Below are positions 1 to 5,903 of a stretch of 34,404 bases of DNA, piece after piece. Below the pieces are notes generated by a model. That model saw only the letters and a list, made by a program, of their open reading frames with translations, did not search any database and was not told the origin of the DNA. This DNA is from JAICND01 sp040905905 (GTDB lineage Bacteria > Actinomycetota > Acidimicrobiia > Spongiisociales > ZC4RG35): NCBI GenBank assembly GCA_040905905.1, contig JBBDQN010000028.1:1-34404 (forward strand), read 5' to 3'. Both the position numbers and the translations under genes were made by a program. Within the stretch, counting starts at the first letter, position 1, and every line of letters starts with the position of its first letter.

Positions 1-240
1 CAGGTCTTGTTGTTCGAGCCGGTCGATCAGGCCGGTGATGTTGGATCGGTCGCATGCGAGAGCCTCGGCGAGCTGACTCATGGGTATCGGTTCCTTGAGG
101 GCGAGGAGTGCGGTCATCTGGGCGTGGGACACACCGGCTGTCTTGGCGACGTCGTCGAGGTGGGAGCGCACCGCGTCGGCCAGGTGGAGCAGCCGCGCGA
201 TGGTCGCCTGTTCGGTGTCGGTGAATGGAGGGAGATCCAC
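1..240 (-). CDS. MarR-family regulator, C-terminus cut by window edge
   Basis: Reading leftward from a GTG at 238-240, the frame is open to the window edge (80 codons visible). It encodes the N-terminal helices and most of a winged-helix DNA-binding domain: HAQMTALLAL, then PMSQLAEAL, then DRSNITGLIDRLE, the usual order of a MarR fold with its recognition helix. MarR proteins are dimeric repressors released by phenolic or oxidant ligands. It is transcribed away from the YceI gene, and a palindrome lies in the shared gap, so it probably represses itself and the neighbour. The wing and dimerisation helix are outside the window. Family call is good, ligand unknown. Confidence 0.75.
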   Translation of the reverse strand, partial: MDLPPFTDTEQATIARLLHLADAVRSHLDDVAKTAGVSHAQMTALLALKEPIPMSQLAEALACDRSNITGLIDRLEQQDL

Positions 241-272
241 GATTCTGCCGGTATGTTACATAGGCCTCAATA

Positions 273-287
273 GTTGATATATTCAAC
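273..287. promoter_or_regulatory. Palindromic operator between MarR and YceI genes
   Basis: The gap between the divergent genes holds GTTGA-TATAT-TCAAC, a perfect 5-bp inverted repeat around an AT core in otherwise GC-rich DNA. Size and position fit a MarR-dimer operator covering both promoters. Binding by the adjacent MarR is inferred. Confidence 0.5.
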
Positions 288-322
288 AGTCGAACCACTC
301 ACGCGACTTGGAGGTATCCGAC

Positions 323-916
323 ATGGCAGATGCAGAGATGATCACTAGACCAAAGCCCGGTGTATGGGAGTTGGAGCCAGCGCACACGTCGGTGAGTTTT
401 ATCGGGCGTCATCTCGGGTTGGCTCGGGTGAGAGGTCGCTTCGCCGATTCTGCCGCCAGAATCGAAGTCGCCGATGACCTGGATTTGTCGACCGCTGAGT
501 TCTGGGTCGAGGCAGCCAGCGTCGATACCGGAAACACCATGCGCGACAATCATCTCCGCTCGCCGGACTTCATGAACGTGGAGAACTACCCGCAGATCCA
601 TTTCGTCTCCACCAAGGTCGAACGAACCGGAGACGGGCCGTGGGACGTCACCGGTGACCTGACGATCCGGGACGTAACCCGGCCCACCACCTTCGAAGTC
701 GAACTTGCCGGAGTGATCGACGATGAGATGTACCAGACCCAACGTGCCGGGTTCTCGGCCAGAGCCGAGATCAACAAGGACGATTTCGCGATGACGTGGA
801 ACATGCCCTTGGGTCTCGGCGGGCTGGTGGCCAACAAAGTCGTGGTCGAAATCGACGCTGAAATACTCCTCACCCCTTATGTGACACCGCAGTTTCCCTC
901 GGACGAAGCCGAGTGA
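323..916 (+). CDS. yceI: YceI-family lipocalin-like protein
   Basis: A 197-residue protein of the YceI family, which fold as a lipocalin-like beta barrel binding polyisoprenoid or other amphiphilic ligands. It begins with the typical GVWELEPAHTSVSF strand, then LGLARVRGRF, the central VDTGNTMRDNHLRSPDF segment, and late GDLTIRDVTRPTTFEVE. No signal peptide is visible, so it is probably cytosolic, as in many actinobacterial members. The start is the ATG at 323, with GGAGG 8 nt upstream; the earlier in-frame TTG at 308 would contain that ribosome site and is rejected. Divergent from the MarR gene, so probably MarR-controlled. Confidence 0.85.
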   Translation: MADAEMITRPKPGVWELEPAHTSVSFIGRHLGLARVRGRFADSAARIEVADDLDLSTAEFWVEAASVDTGNTMRDNHLRSPDFMNVENYPQIHFVSTKVERTGDGPWDVTGDLTIRDVTRPTTFEVELAGVIDDEMYQTQRAGFSARAEINKDDFAMTWNMPLGLGGLVANKVVVEIDAEILLTPYVTPQFPSDEAE

Positions 917-934
917 CGGGCTGAGGCTCAGGGG

Positions 935-1140
935 GTTGAGACCGCAGCACAGCCGCCAAGTCGGCTCCCGCGATCAGCTGCTCAGGGGTTAGCGGATCCA
1001 CGCACAACTCGCGGACGCACGCAAATGAGGACGGTTGACCGTCGGAACGCCTCGGAGGTGAGCACAACTTCGGCTCCACGGCCGTCGTCTTCACACTCTT
1101 CGCGGCGGATGAGACCGCGCCGCTCGATGCGTCCGAGTGG
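935..1140 (-). pseudogene. Decayed C-terminal fragment of a MarR-like regulator
   Basis: On the minus strand one frame reads IERRGLIRREECEDDGRG followed by AEVVLTSEAF, the wing region of a MarR winged helix. The frame closes soon after, while a neighbouring frame continues with CVRELCVDPLTPEQL, which resembles the dimerisation helix that follows in this family. One or more frameshifts near 1020-1040 explain the split. The N-terminal half is missing and is replaced upstream by an unrelated XRE-type piece. Identification is by eye. Confidence 0.5.
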
Positions 1141-1190
1141 TGGGAGAGTCGACAACTGCCTTCTCAGGTTATCGGGCGGATTATCGGCGG

Positions 1191-1366
1191 GCGGCCGGTC
1201 TCGATCGAGTTGACCGTCTGACGCGACACATCAAGCCGGTCGGCCAGGTCGGCTTGGCTCCACCGGGCTGGGGATCGCGGCGTGGGTCGTTGCCTCGCTG
1301 GTTCTCAAGCGACGGGCCGCGTGAACAACCGCCTCCATGAGCTGCGGGCGATCCACCGATGGAGCC
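1191..1366. pseudogene. XRE-type helix-turn-helix gene split by a micro-inversion
   Basis: Two halves of one small XRE regulator lie on opposite strands. Plus strand, GTG at 1321: VNNRLHELRAIHRWS, the usual N-terminus of the short actinobacterial XRE proteins. Minus strand, 1262 to 1191: WSQADLADRLDVSRQTVN, then SIETGR, the helix-turn-helix that should follow directly. Both halves share the WS codons, and on the plus strand GGCTCCA (1256-1262) faces TGGAGCC (1360-1366). Flipping the roughly 100 bp between these repeats would rejoin the gene on the minus strand. After TGR the sequence runs into the MarR fragment, so the gene is also truncated. Confidence 0.55.
1262..1324 (+). pseudogene. C-terminal fragment of a small membrane protein
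   Basis: An open stretch ends in a hydrophobic segment LGIAAWVVASLV and a positive tail LKRRAA, with its TGA (1322-1324) overlapping the GTG (1321) of the XRE N-terminal half. Small membrane proteins translationally coupled to a short XRE regulator are a recurrent bacterial pair, which supports this as a true gene remnant. No N-terminal part is present. It lies inside the segment proposed to be inverted. Confidence 0.35.
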
Positions 1367-1401
1367 CAGGCGAGAACGCCTGGATGAGCGAAAGGACCCG
1401 A

Positions 1402-1530
1402 GATGCTCGCTGACGACCTGCTGCTGTTGTTCCATCACCCCCGACACCGGACGACCGGCGGTCTCCTTCGACAAGGCCGACTTTGCCATCGGCGGCGCCC
1501 TGCTCGCTGAGCTGGTTGAACGAGGACCGT
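1402..1530 (+). pseudogene. N-terminal fragment of a GPP34-like protein, frameshifted
   Basis: From the ATG at 1402, preceded by AAAGGA, the frame reads MLADDLLLLFHHP. At a run of five C (about 1438-1442) it slips by one base into a frame reading DTGRPAVSFDKADFAIGG, then ALLAELVERG. Together this matches the N-terminus of GPP34 (Golgi phosphoprotein 3-like) proteins, common and poorly understood in actinobacteria. About 45 of the usual 200 or more residues remain, after which the sequence joins an unrelated membrane-protein fragment. Confidence 0.5.
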
Positions 1531-1557
1531 GGCTTCTCGTCTTCTCGGTAACCGGGT

Positions 1558-1860
1558 TCCGTCCAGCTTGCCAATACGTTGCGCGAGGCGAGTATCGCCA
1601 TTCCGGTTGTGGGAGCCGCTGCCCTTTATGACATCAACTGGTTCTATCCGGCTTTCATGTTGGTAATGGGGGCGCATTACTTGCCGTTCTCCCATCTCTA
1701 CGGGATGCGCATCTTCGTCCCCCTGGGAGCCGTAATGTGGCTGGTGGGTTTGTCGATCGGTTTGTCGGCGCCGGCATAGCCGCAGTCAGGGCGCTATTCA
1801 CCGGGGCGGCTCTCGTGTGGGTGGGTGCTCGCGCCGCGATCGACTATCGGAAGGAGTTCT
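1558..1860 (+). pseudogene. C-terminal fragment of a polytopic membrane protein
   Basis: The frame from about 1558 reads through INWFYPAFMLVMGAHYLPF, then LYGMRIFVPLGAVMWLVG, two membrane segments joined by a motif I associate with DUF7010-type membrane proteins (weak recall). It stops at a TAG near 1779, while another frame continues with GIAAVRALFTGAALVWVGA and RAAIDYRKEF, which looks like the missing last membrane segment. One frameshift near 1745-1775 explains this. No N-terminal half is present. Confidence 0.4.
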
Positions 1861-2039
1861 CGCGATCCGCGGCTGGCCAGCCATCGGGGCCAATGATCCC
1901 TGCTGGATCTGTGACCTTCGGCGCTTCCATTGCTCTCTGATGCCTCAAGATGGGACGCCAACGCGAGAAGCGAAGATTGTAATTTCGGTGTTACCTCAGT
2001 GTCGCAACTCACTGCGGTGACGATGATCCTGGGAGGTTG
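1861..2039. other. Non-coding stretch before the methyltransferase gene
   Basis: I see no gene, RNA or repeat here. With the fragments before it, 917-2039 is over 1.1 kb without an intact gene. The GGGAGG at 2031-2036 just before the next gene is its likely ribosome site, although only 3 nt from the ATG. Confidence 0.4.
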
Positions 2040-2720
2040 ATGGCATTGGACCCGAACGAGCCTGGTTACAAGGGCTTCAAGGATTACACGCCCCGCTTTC
2101 TGAAGACATATAACCCATGGGTGTTGGGATTCATGGCCCCGCGTGTTTGGAAGATGGGAGCGGAACCTGGACTCGACCTCTACAGAAACTACATGGGGCG
2201 TCGGCACTTGGACGTCGGGCCAGGGACCGGCTATTTCATCGTCGAGAGCGACCCTCCCAAGGACATCGAGCTGACTCTCCTCGACGCCAATCCCCACGTC
2301 CTCGACTACTGCGCCGAGACGTTGGTCCAGTGGACGCCTACGACGGTCGAAGCGAACGTGCTCGAACGCCTTCCCGTAGAAGGACCTTTCGATTCGGCAG
2401 CTCTAGCTCACGTGATCCACTGCCTCCCCGGACCCATGGCAGCAAAGGCTGCGGCCATCAAACACATCGCCGCAGTCCTGACCAACGATGGCGTGTTGTT
2501 CGGTGGCACGGTGCTTGGATTGTCCGCGAATCACGCATGGGCGGCGCGCATGTTCCTTCGTCTGGCCAACCTTCAAGGCGGATTCGACAACCGCGATGAC
2601 GACGTTGACGGTCTTCGGAAGATTCTCCAAGCTTCCTTCGGACAAGTCGAGATAGAGATCCCAACAGGCTCGTTAGCGTACTTTGTCGCCTCATACCCCC
2701 GGAGAGTTCCGCTCGCCTAG
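2040..2720 (+). CDS. Class I SAM-dependent methyltransferase
   Basis: A 226-residue protein with a Rossmann methyltransferase fold. Motif I, HLDVGPGTGYF, lies near residues 56-66, the acidic end of strand 2 is LTLLDANPHVL, and a later strand pair surrounds the loop ALAHVIHCLPGP. The N-terminus (YTPRFLKTYNPWVLGF) resembles class I methyltransferases acting on small molecules or lipids. The substrate cannot be read from the sequence. An in-frame TTG directly precedes the ATG. It stands alone between the gene graveyard and the left tRNA repeat. It is not related in sequence to the two selenocysteine methyltransferases beyond the shared fold. Confidence 0.75.
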   Translation: MALDPNEPGYKGFKDYTPRFLKTYNPWVLGFMAPRVWKMGAEPGLDLYRNYMGRRHLDVGPGTGYFIVESDPPKDIELTLLDANPHVLDYCAETLVQWTPTTVEANVLERLPVEGPFDSAALAHVIHCLPGPMAAKAAAIKHIAAVLTNDGVLFGGTVLGLSANHAWAARMFLRLANLQGGFDNRDDDVDGLRKILQASFGQVEIEIPTGSLAYFVASYPRRVPLA

Positions 2721-3055
2721 GGATGCTCCAATAGCGCTCCAAGCGGCGGCGAGGTAGCCCGCCCATTCCCGGCAATATGCGTGGTTCAGCGCTGGCTTTG
2801 TCGGGTGAATTCGGGAGGCTCCGTGGACCACCGCCGATGCGAATGGATATCCGAGTCGATCGCGGACAGGCGCCTAGAGGGAGTGCCTCATTCTGGTTCG
2901 GCACCGGACAGCCGCTCGGACCCGAGATCTGGTCCGCGTTTGGTCCGCGCAAGGGTGCGAAATCATCACCAATACCGCGCACCCTTGGAGGGTCAAAGGG
3001 GTGAAAGCCGTTGAGGTTTTCGCACATTTGCCCTGGTAGGGGAGGATGGCTTGCA
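2721..3055. other. Gene-free flank of the left tRNA-derived repeat
   Basis: About 335 bp with no convincing gene. Just before the repeat is a close direct repeat of GGTCCGCG (TGGTCCGCGTTTGGTCCGCG around 2930-2950), the kind of short repeat that can serve as integrase arm sites. A possible decayed integrase 3' end was considered but not supported. Confidence 0.3.
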
Positions 3056-3103
3056 TTCCCTTACAAGGAAGAGGTCGGCGGTTCGAGCCCGTCAACGCCC
3101 ACA
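3056..3103 (+). repeat. att-like direct repeat, copy A: 3' half of tRNA-Val(UAC)
   Basis: A 48-bp block identical to 9516-9563. It holds the anticodon loop CTTACAA (anticodon UAC, valine), the 3' anticodon stem GGAAG, a T-arm around GGTTCGAGC, and the acceptor strand AACGCCC followed by A. No 5' half (expected to start GGGCGTT) precedes it. In this copy the first anticodon-stem base is A and no longer pairs. 3' ends of tRNA genes duplicated at the edges of integrated elements are the classic attL/attR signature. Confidence 0.75.
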
Positions 3104-3368
3104 ACCAAAAAGGCCCCGTCCTCGAGAAGACCTGCCGGAAGGCGACCCGCGACGTCCTGGTGACGATGGCCGAGGATCCAGCGGTACGAGAGCGTCTCGC
3201 TCTCGGACTTGTGGAGCGGTTAGTTCCCGTGCGCGGCGTCCAACGACGACATTCGCATGATGGTCGACGCCAGCGAGGACGCCGGTTTCATCGAGCTCCG
3301 CTAGCTCTCCATCTACGACCTGTGGGGAGGCACCGATACCGCTTCCAGCGGGCGGTTAGATCGAGAAA
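3104..3368 (+). other. Possible decayed coding remnant inside the left island edge
   Basis: No intact gene. One plus frame reads DVLVTMAEDPAVRERLALGL, ending in VERLVP, and another continues NDDIRMMVDASEDAGFIELR before a TAG. The amino-acid texture looks coding, as if an acidic helical protein had been frameshifted, but I do not recognise a family. It lies downstream of, and convergent with, the leftward operon. Confidence 0.2.
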
Positions 3369-4106
3369 CTAGCCCACCGGTAGGCGTCTGAGCAGGGATG
3401 CCCGAATCGGTTCCCGTTTGACTATCTCGCCGCCACCCGATGCCAGGAGGTGGTGGATCGAGTCAAGCATGCCTTCAGGGATGATGCTTGTGCCGCCTTC
3501 CCACGCTCGCCGCTCCAGCCAGCCTTCTACGGTCGGGTAGTGCTCCAGCAAATCGAAAGTGTGCCGGCGTTGGGTGATGAACCAGCCGCGCCGTTCGACC
3601 AGGTTGAGCCGACTGCGTGCCTGTCGGATATCGCGAATGTCATCCTCGTCGTCGATCGGGCCGAGGGATTCGACCCGCCCCTCCTGCCAGACTTCCACTC
3701 GAGTGTTCTCCGGCTGCGGATGGATATCAAGCATTACTCCCGTGGGCCGCAGCGAGTCATGAATTTTCTTCAGGGCGTGCACGACGCCCCCCAGGTCCAT
3801 GCATCAGAGAGAGTGAGAGAGGATGGCCACCTCGAACGCATCCGGGGGGAGTTCGAGGGCGGCATCGGTGATGTCGGCCACCACGAAACGCACTCTGGAT
3901 CGGAGTTCCTCGGGGGTGTTCCCAACAGCGCGCTCGATCTTCTCTTCGTTGGTATCCAGTGCCAGAACCGAGGCCGTCCGTTCCGAGTAGCGCCATGTCA
4001 TCCGCCCGTCTCCACATCCCACCTCTAACACCGTCTTGGTCGAGAAGTCGACCAGCTCGTGGATGACTCTGATTTCGGTTTCTTCTGGATCGATCGAAAA
4101 GCTCAT
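3369..4106 (-). CDS. Selenocysteine-containing SAM methyltransferase
   Basis: A 245-residue class I methyltransferase if the in-frame TGA at 3806-3804 is read as selenocysteine (residue 101). The ATG at 4106 follows GGGAGG. Motif I is VLEVGCGDGR (residues 26-35), the acidic loop LALDTNEEKI, motif II AFEVAILSHSL. The TGA comes next, followed by CMDLGGVVHALKKIHDSLRP, the standard continuation (a helix, then the LRPxGV strand). Nothing is lost or shifted across the TGA, so the domain is whole only with readthrough. A hairpin 21 nt downstream fits a bacterial SECIS element. In Cys-type relatives I expect CC where this has Sec-Cys, from memory. Last gene of the leftward ECF-promoter operon. Alternative: a fresh nonsense mutation, made unlikely by the hairpin and by the second case in the same island. 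Confidence 0.8.
3772..3790 (-). promoter_or_regulatory. SECIS-like hairpin after the Sec codon of the leftward methyltransferase
   Basis: On the mRNA strand the stem GGGCGU pairs with ACGCCC (6 Watson-Crick pairs plus an outer G-U), closing a 5-nt loop CGUGC. The loop starts 21 nt after the UGA and has a G in its second position. Bacterial SECIS elements are short stems with a small G-containing apical loop about 16-37 nt after the UGA, read by SelB. The loop is identical to that at 6509-6513. Confidence 0.75.
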
Positions 4107-4173
4107 CGTTCCTCCCTTCAAGTCATTGCCACGTGATCTTATGAACGATGAGAACACCCGCTTGAGGTGACTG

Positions 4174-4359
4174 CTATACGCAAGTGCAGAGGACGTCCGC
4201 CTGGCCGCAACGGCTGCACCTGAGTGTGCAGTAGCGGTCGGAGCCAACGTGCTGGTGCTGAGGGTCGTGATCTCGGGCCTCCGACCCACATATTGCACAC
4301 TTCCAGCCATCCGCAGCACCGCCGCATTTGGCACAGAACATGCTGATTCGATCGGTCAT
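4174..4359 (-). CDS. Small zinc-ribbon protein
   Basis: A 61-residue protein with nine cysteines, starting at the ATG at 4359 with GAGGTG upstream. It has paired knuckles: CAKCGG near residue 9, CAICGS near 20, then CTLRCSRCGQ and a terminal CTC. Two or more CxxC pairs form one or two zinc ribbons. A His-rich linker (DHDPQHQH) lies between them. No catalytic motif. It sits between the 4-TM membrane protein and the Sec methyltransferase in one leftward operon, so it may be a metal- or metalloid-binding or partner protein. I recognise the ribbon type but no named family. Confidence 0.7.
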   Translation of the reverse strand: MTDRISMFCAKCGGAADGWKCAICGSEARDHDPQHQHVGSDRYCTLRCSRCGQADVLCTCV

Positions 4360-4417
4360 ACGCACCTCGTTGAAGGAGTGCCGGGACGGGCCGTCGGAAT
4401 AGCGGCCCACCCAGGTG

Positions 4418-4918
4418 TCAACTCTTCCTCTTGGCCAAGATGTCGGGCAGGCTCCATACTGCTCCGGCCACAAAAATCGCGGTCGCCAGATAGATAGGTC
4501 CGAGGTGGCCCAAGGTGTCGAAATTGTTGGGATAGTGGGCGGGCAGGGCTATGGCCAATCCGAGGACTGGTGCAGCCACCGCTCCCACCCATGCCCACAG
4601 CTGTCCCCGTCGCACTCCGTACGCCACTAAGAAGAGAACGGCCAACCCCGTAGCGGCGATGAAACCGGCCACTGCGATGTGCAGGTGGCTGATGTAATGG
4701 AAGAGCGATGGGCTGAAGTTCTGGATGGCGTCCCTTCCGACATCGACCTGATCAGGACCGATTCCTAGCTCCAGGAAGTCGTCGGTGAAGTTGAGGACGA
4801 AGAAGATCGCCGCGTAGCCGATAAAGCCGACGGCGGCGATCCCCATCAGCCACGAACCAAGGTTGAGGCGTCCTTGGGCCGTGCTGATCCTCGGCCCGTT
4901 TGCGGATGTGGTGGTCAT
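4418..4918 (-). CDS. Four-TM membrane protein of unknown function
   Basis: A 166-residue protein, ATG at 4918 with GGAGGA upstream. Four hydrophobic segments are visible: LMGIAAVGFIGYAAIFFVL; the segment after HYISHLHIAVAGFIAATGL; LWAWVGAVAAPVLGLAIALP; and IYLATAIFVAGAVW. An extracytoplasmic stretch between TM1 and TM2 is acidic (FTDDFLELGIGPDQVDVGRD), and several His lie near TM2 (HYISHLH). No cysteines. First gene of the leftward operon and directly behind an ECF-type promoter, so it is a direct target of the divergent sigma factor. I know no function for it. Confidence 0.7.
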   Translation of the reverse strand: MTTTSANGPRISTAQGRLNLGSWLMGIAAVGFIGYAAIFFVLNFTDDFLELGIGPDQVDVGRDAIQNFSPSLFHYISHLHIAVAGFIAATGLAVLFLVAYGVRRGQLWAWVGAVAAPVLGLAIALPAHYPNNFDTLGHLGPIYLATAIFVAGAVWSLPDILAKRKS

Positions 4919-4937
4919 CGATTCCTCCTTTCTTCTC

Positions 4938-4967
4938 AAGAGACGTTGTTGGCCGCGGCCCGATTGC
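4938..4967 (-). promoter_or_regulatory. ECF-type promoter, leftward operon
   Basis: On the minus strand GCAATC (4967-4962) and CGTCTCTT (4945-4938) are separated by 16 nt. The partner promoter on the other strand has the same two blocks and the same 16-nt spacing. CGTC-type -10 elements are typical of ECF sigma factors. The start codon at 4918 leaves a short leader containing GGAGGA. Confidence 0.75.
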
Positions 4968-4981
4968 GGGTTTTTGGCGAT

Positions 4982-5011
4982 GCAATAGATTCGCTCCGGT
5001 ATGCGTCTCTT
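4982..5011 (+). promoter_or_regulatory. ECF-type promoter, rightward sigma operon
   Basis: GCAATA (4982-4987), 16 nt, CGTCTCTT (5004-5011). Near-identical twin of the leftward promoter. It precedes the ECF sigma gene itself, so the operon is probably autoregulated. Confidence 0.75.
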
Positions 5012-5020
5012 AGGGGTTAG

Positions 5021-5044
5021 ATGTCTATGGTGCTCAACAGGTGA
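5021..5044 (+). CDS. Putative 7-codon leader ORF coupled to the sigma gene
   Basis: ATG at 5021 opens MSMVLNR and stops with TGA at 5042-5044, the last base of which is the A of the sigma-factor ATG (TGATG overlap). AGGGG lies just upstream of this small ORF, whereas the sigma start itself has no visible ribosome site. Translation of the sigma factor may therefore depend on termination of this leader. Short and unproven. Confidence 0.3.
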   Translation: MSMVLNR

Positions 5045-5664
5045 TGAAGGGAGAGGCTCCCGACCGAGAGGCCGCAAGCTTCTCGCCCGCGGCAGATTCG
5101 ATGAAGGATGCCTTTCAGGGTCTGGCGACGCGGGAGATTCCCGGTCTGTTCTCCCTGGCCCGCAGGCTCGTCCGTGACGGCGCGGAGGATTTGGTGCAGG
5201 AGACGCTGCTGCGCGGATATCGGGCATTTGGGTCTCTGAAGGAGGATGCGGCGGGCGGTCGGTGGCTGAAAGCGATCATGGTGAACGTCTATCGGGACCG
5301 TCTTCGCAAAGTGGGCCGGTCAATCGAAGAAATCCCGGTTGAGTCGGTGGAGGATTACTCGCTCTACCAAAAACTGGCGGAGGAGGATCCTCTCCCATAT
5401 TCCGACGCCCTGCACCTCGACTTCCTACAAGCTTTTGGCAAAGAGGATGTACGTGAGGTGCTGATGGGGCTACCTGAGATTTACCGGACGTGTCTCATCC
5501 TTCGCTATATGGATGGATTCGCCACCAAGGAGATCGCGCGGATGTTGAGGATTCCGTTGGGGACGGTCCTGGCGCGGCTCCACCGCGGCCGAAAGCTGTT
5601 CGAGAAGCAAATGTGGACCTATGCCGAGGGGACTGGGCTCCTACTGAGAAAGGCTACGAAATGA
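5044..5664 (+). CDS. ECF-type RNA polymerase sigma factor
   Basis: A 206-residue sigma-70 family protein of the extracytoplasmic-function type. Region 2 is LFSLARRLVRDGAEDLVQE followed by TLLRGYRAF and the WLKAIMVNVYRDRLRK segment. Region 4 near the C-terminus has VLMGLPEIYRTCLILRYMDG and a helix-turn-helix, FATKEIARMLRIPLGTVLAR, ending LHRGRKLF. Start taken as ATG 5044; GTG 5041 is in frame and equally possible. Its stop overlaps the ATG of the anti-sigma gene (ATGA), the standard sigma/anti-sigma pair. It should recognise the two divergent promoters just upstream, switching on both operons including both Sec methyltransferases. Confidence 0.88.
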   Translation: MKGEAPDREAASFSPAADSMKDAFQGLATREIPGLFSLARRLVRDGAEDLVQETLLRGYRAFGSLKEDAAGGRWLKAIMVNVYRDRLRKVGRSIEEIPVESVEDYSLYQKLAEEDPLPYSDALHLDFLQAFGKEDVREVLMGLPEIYRTCLILRYMDGFATKEIARMLRIPLGTVLARLHRGRKLFEKQMWTYAEGTGLLLRKATK

Positions 5665-5903
5665 CCGAGACACCGAAGGCGATCCCTTGCTCCGAGGCGG
5701 TTCTGCGACTTTGGGACTACCTGGACAATGCCGTCTCCCCCGAGGATCAAGAGCGAGTAGATCAGCACTTGGCGTTCTGCCGGAAATGCTGTGGGGAGGC
5801 GGAGTTCGCTAAGGAGCTGCGAGCATTCCTCAACTCGAGTGCCGTTGGGGAAGTCCCCGTCGAGGTGACGGAGCGTCTGGAGCGTTTCGTCGAGGAGTTG
5901 TGA
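5661..5903 (+). CDS. Zinc-binding anti-sigma factor (ZAS type)
   Basis: An 80-residue soluble protein with the HxxxCxxC signature (QHLAFCRKCCGE) of zinc-associated anti-sigma factors, preceded by an N-terminal CSEAVLRLWDYLD helix with another Cys. Proteins such as RsrA hold their ECF sigma factor until thiol oxidation or metal displacement releases it. An additional Cys follows the CxxC. It overlaps the sigma gene by 4 nt upstream and the Sec methyltransferase by 4 nt downstream. The motif points to a thiol-reactive signal (oxidant, electrophile, metal or metalloid). Which one is not shown by sequence. Confidence 0.85.
   Translation: MTETPKAIPCSEAVLRLWDYLDNAVSPEDQERVDQHLAFCRKCCGEAEFAKELRAFLNSSAVGEVPVEVTERLERFVEEL

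Noticed and set aside
2721..3055. Remnant of an integrase 3' end beside the left repeat
   Set aside because: No recombinase motif (R-H-R-Y) could be found in any frame.
3056..3103. Short ORFs across the tRNA-derived repeats (LTGSNRRPLPCKG-type peptides)
   Set aside because: These are the well-known spurious translations of tRNA 3' sequence, antisense here; no gene is called.
3056..3103. A complete functional tRNA gene
   Set aside because: Neither copy has a D-arm or 5' acceptor strand in the right place, so they are half-genes.
4174..4420. TGA at the end of the 4-TM membrane protein as another Sec codon
   Set aside because: The sequence beyond the TGA lacks domain character and no suitable stem-loop follows; it is a normal stop.
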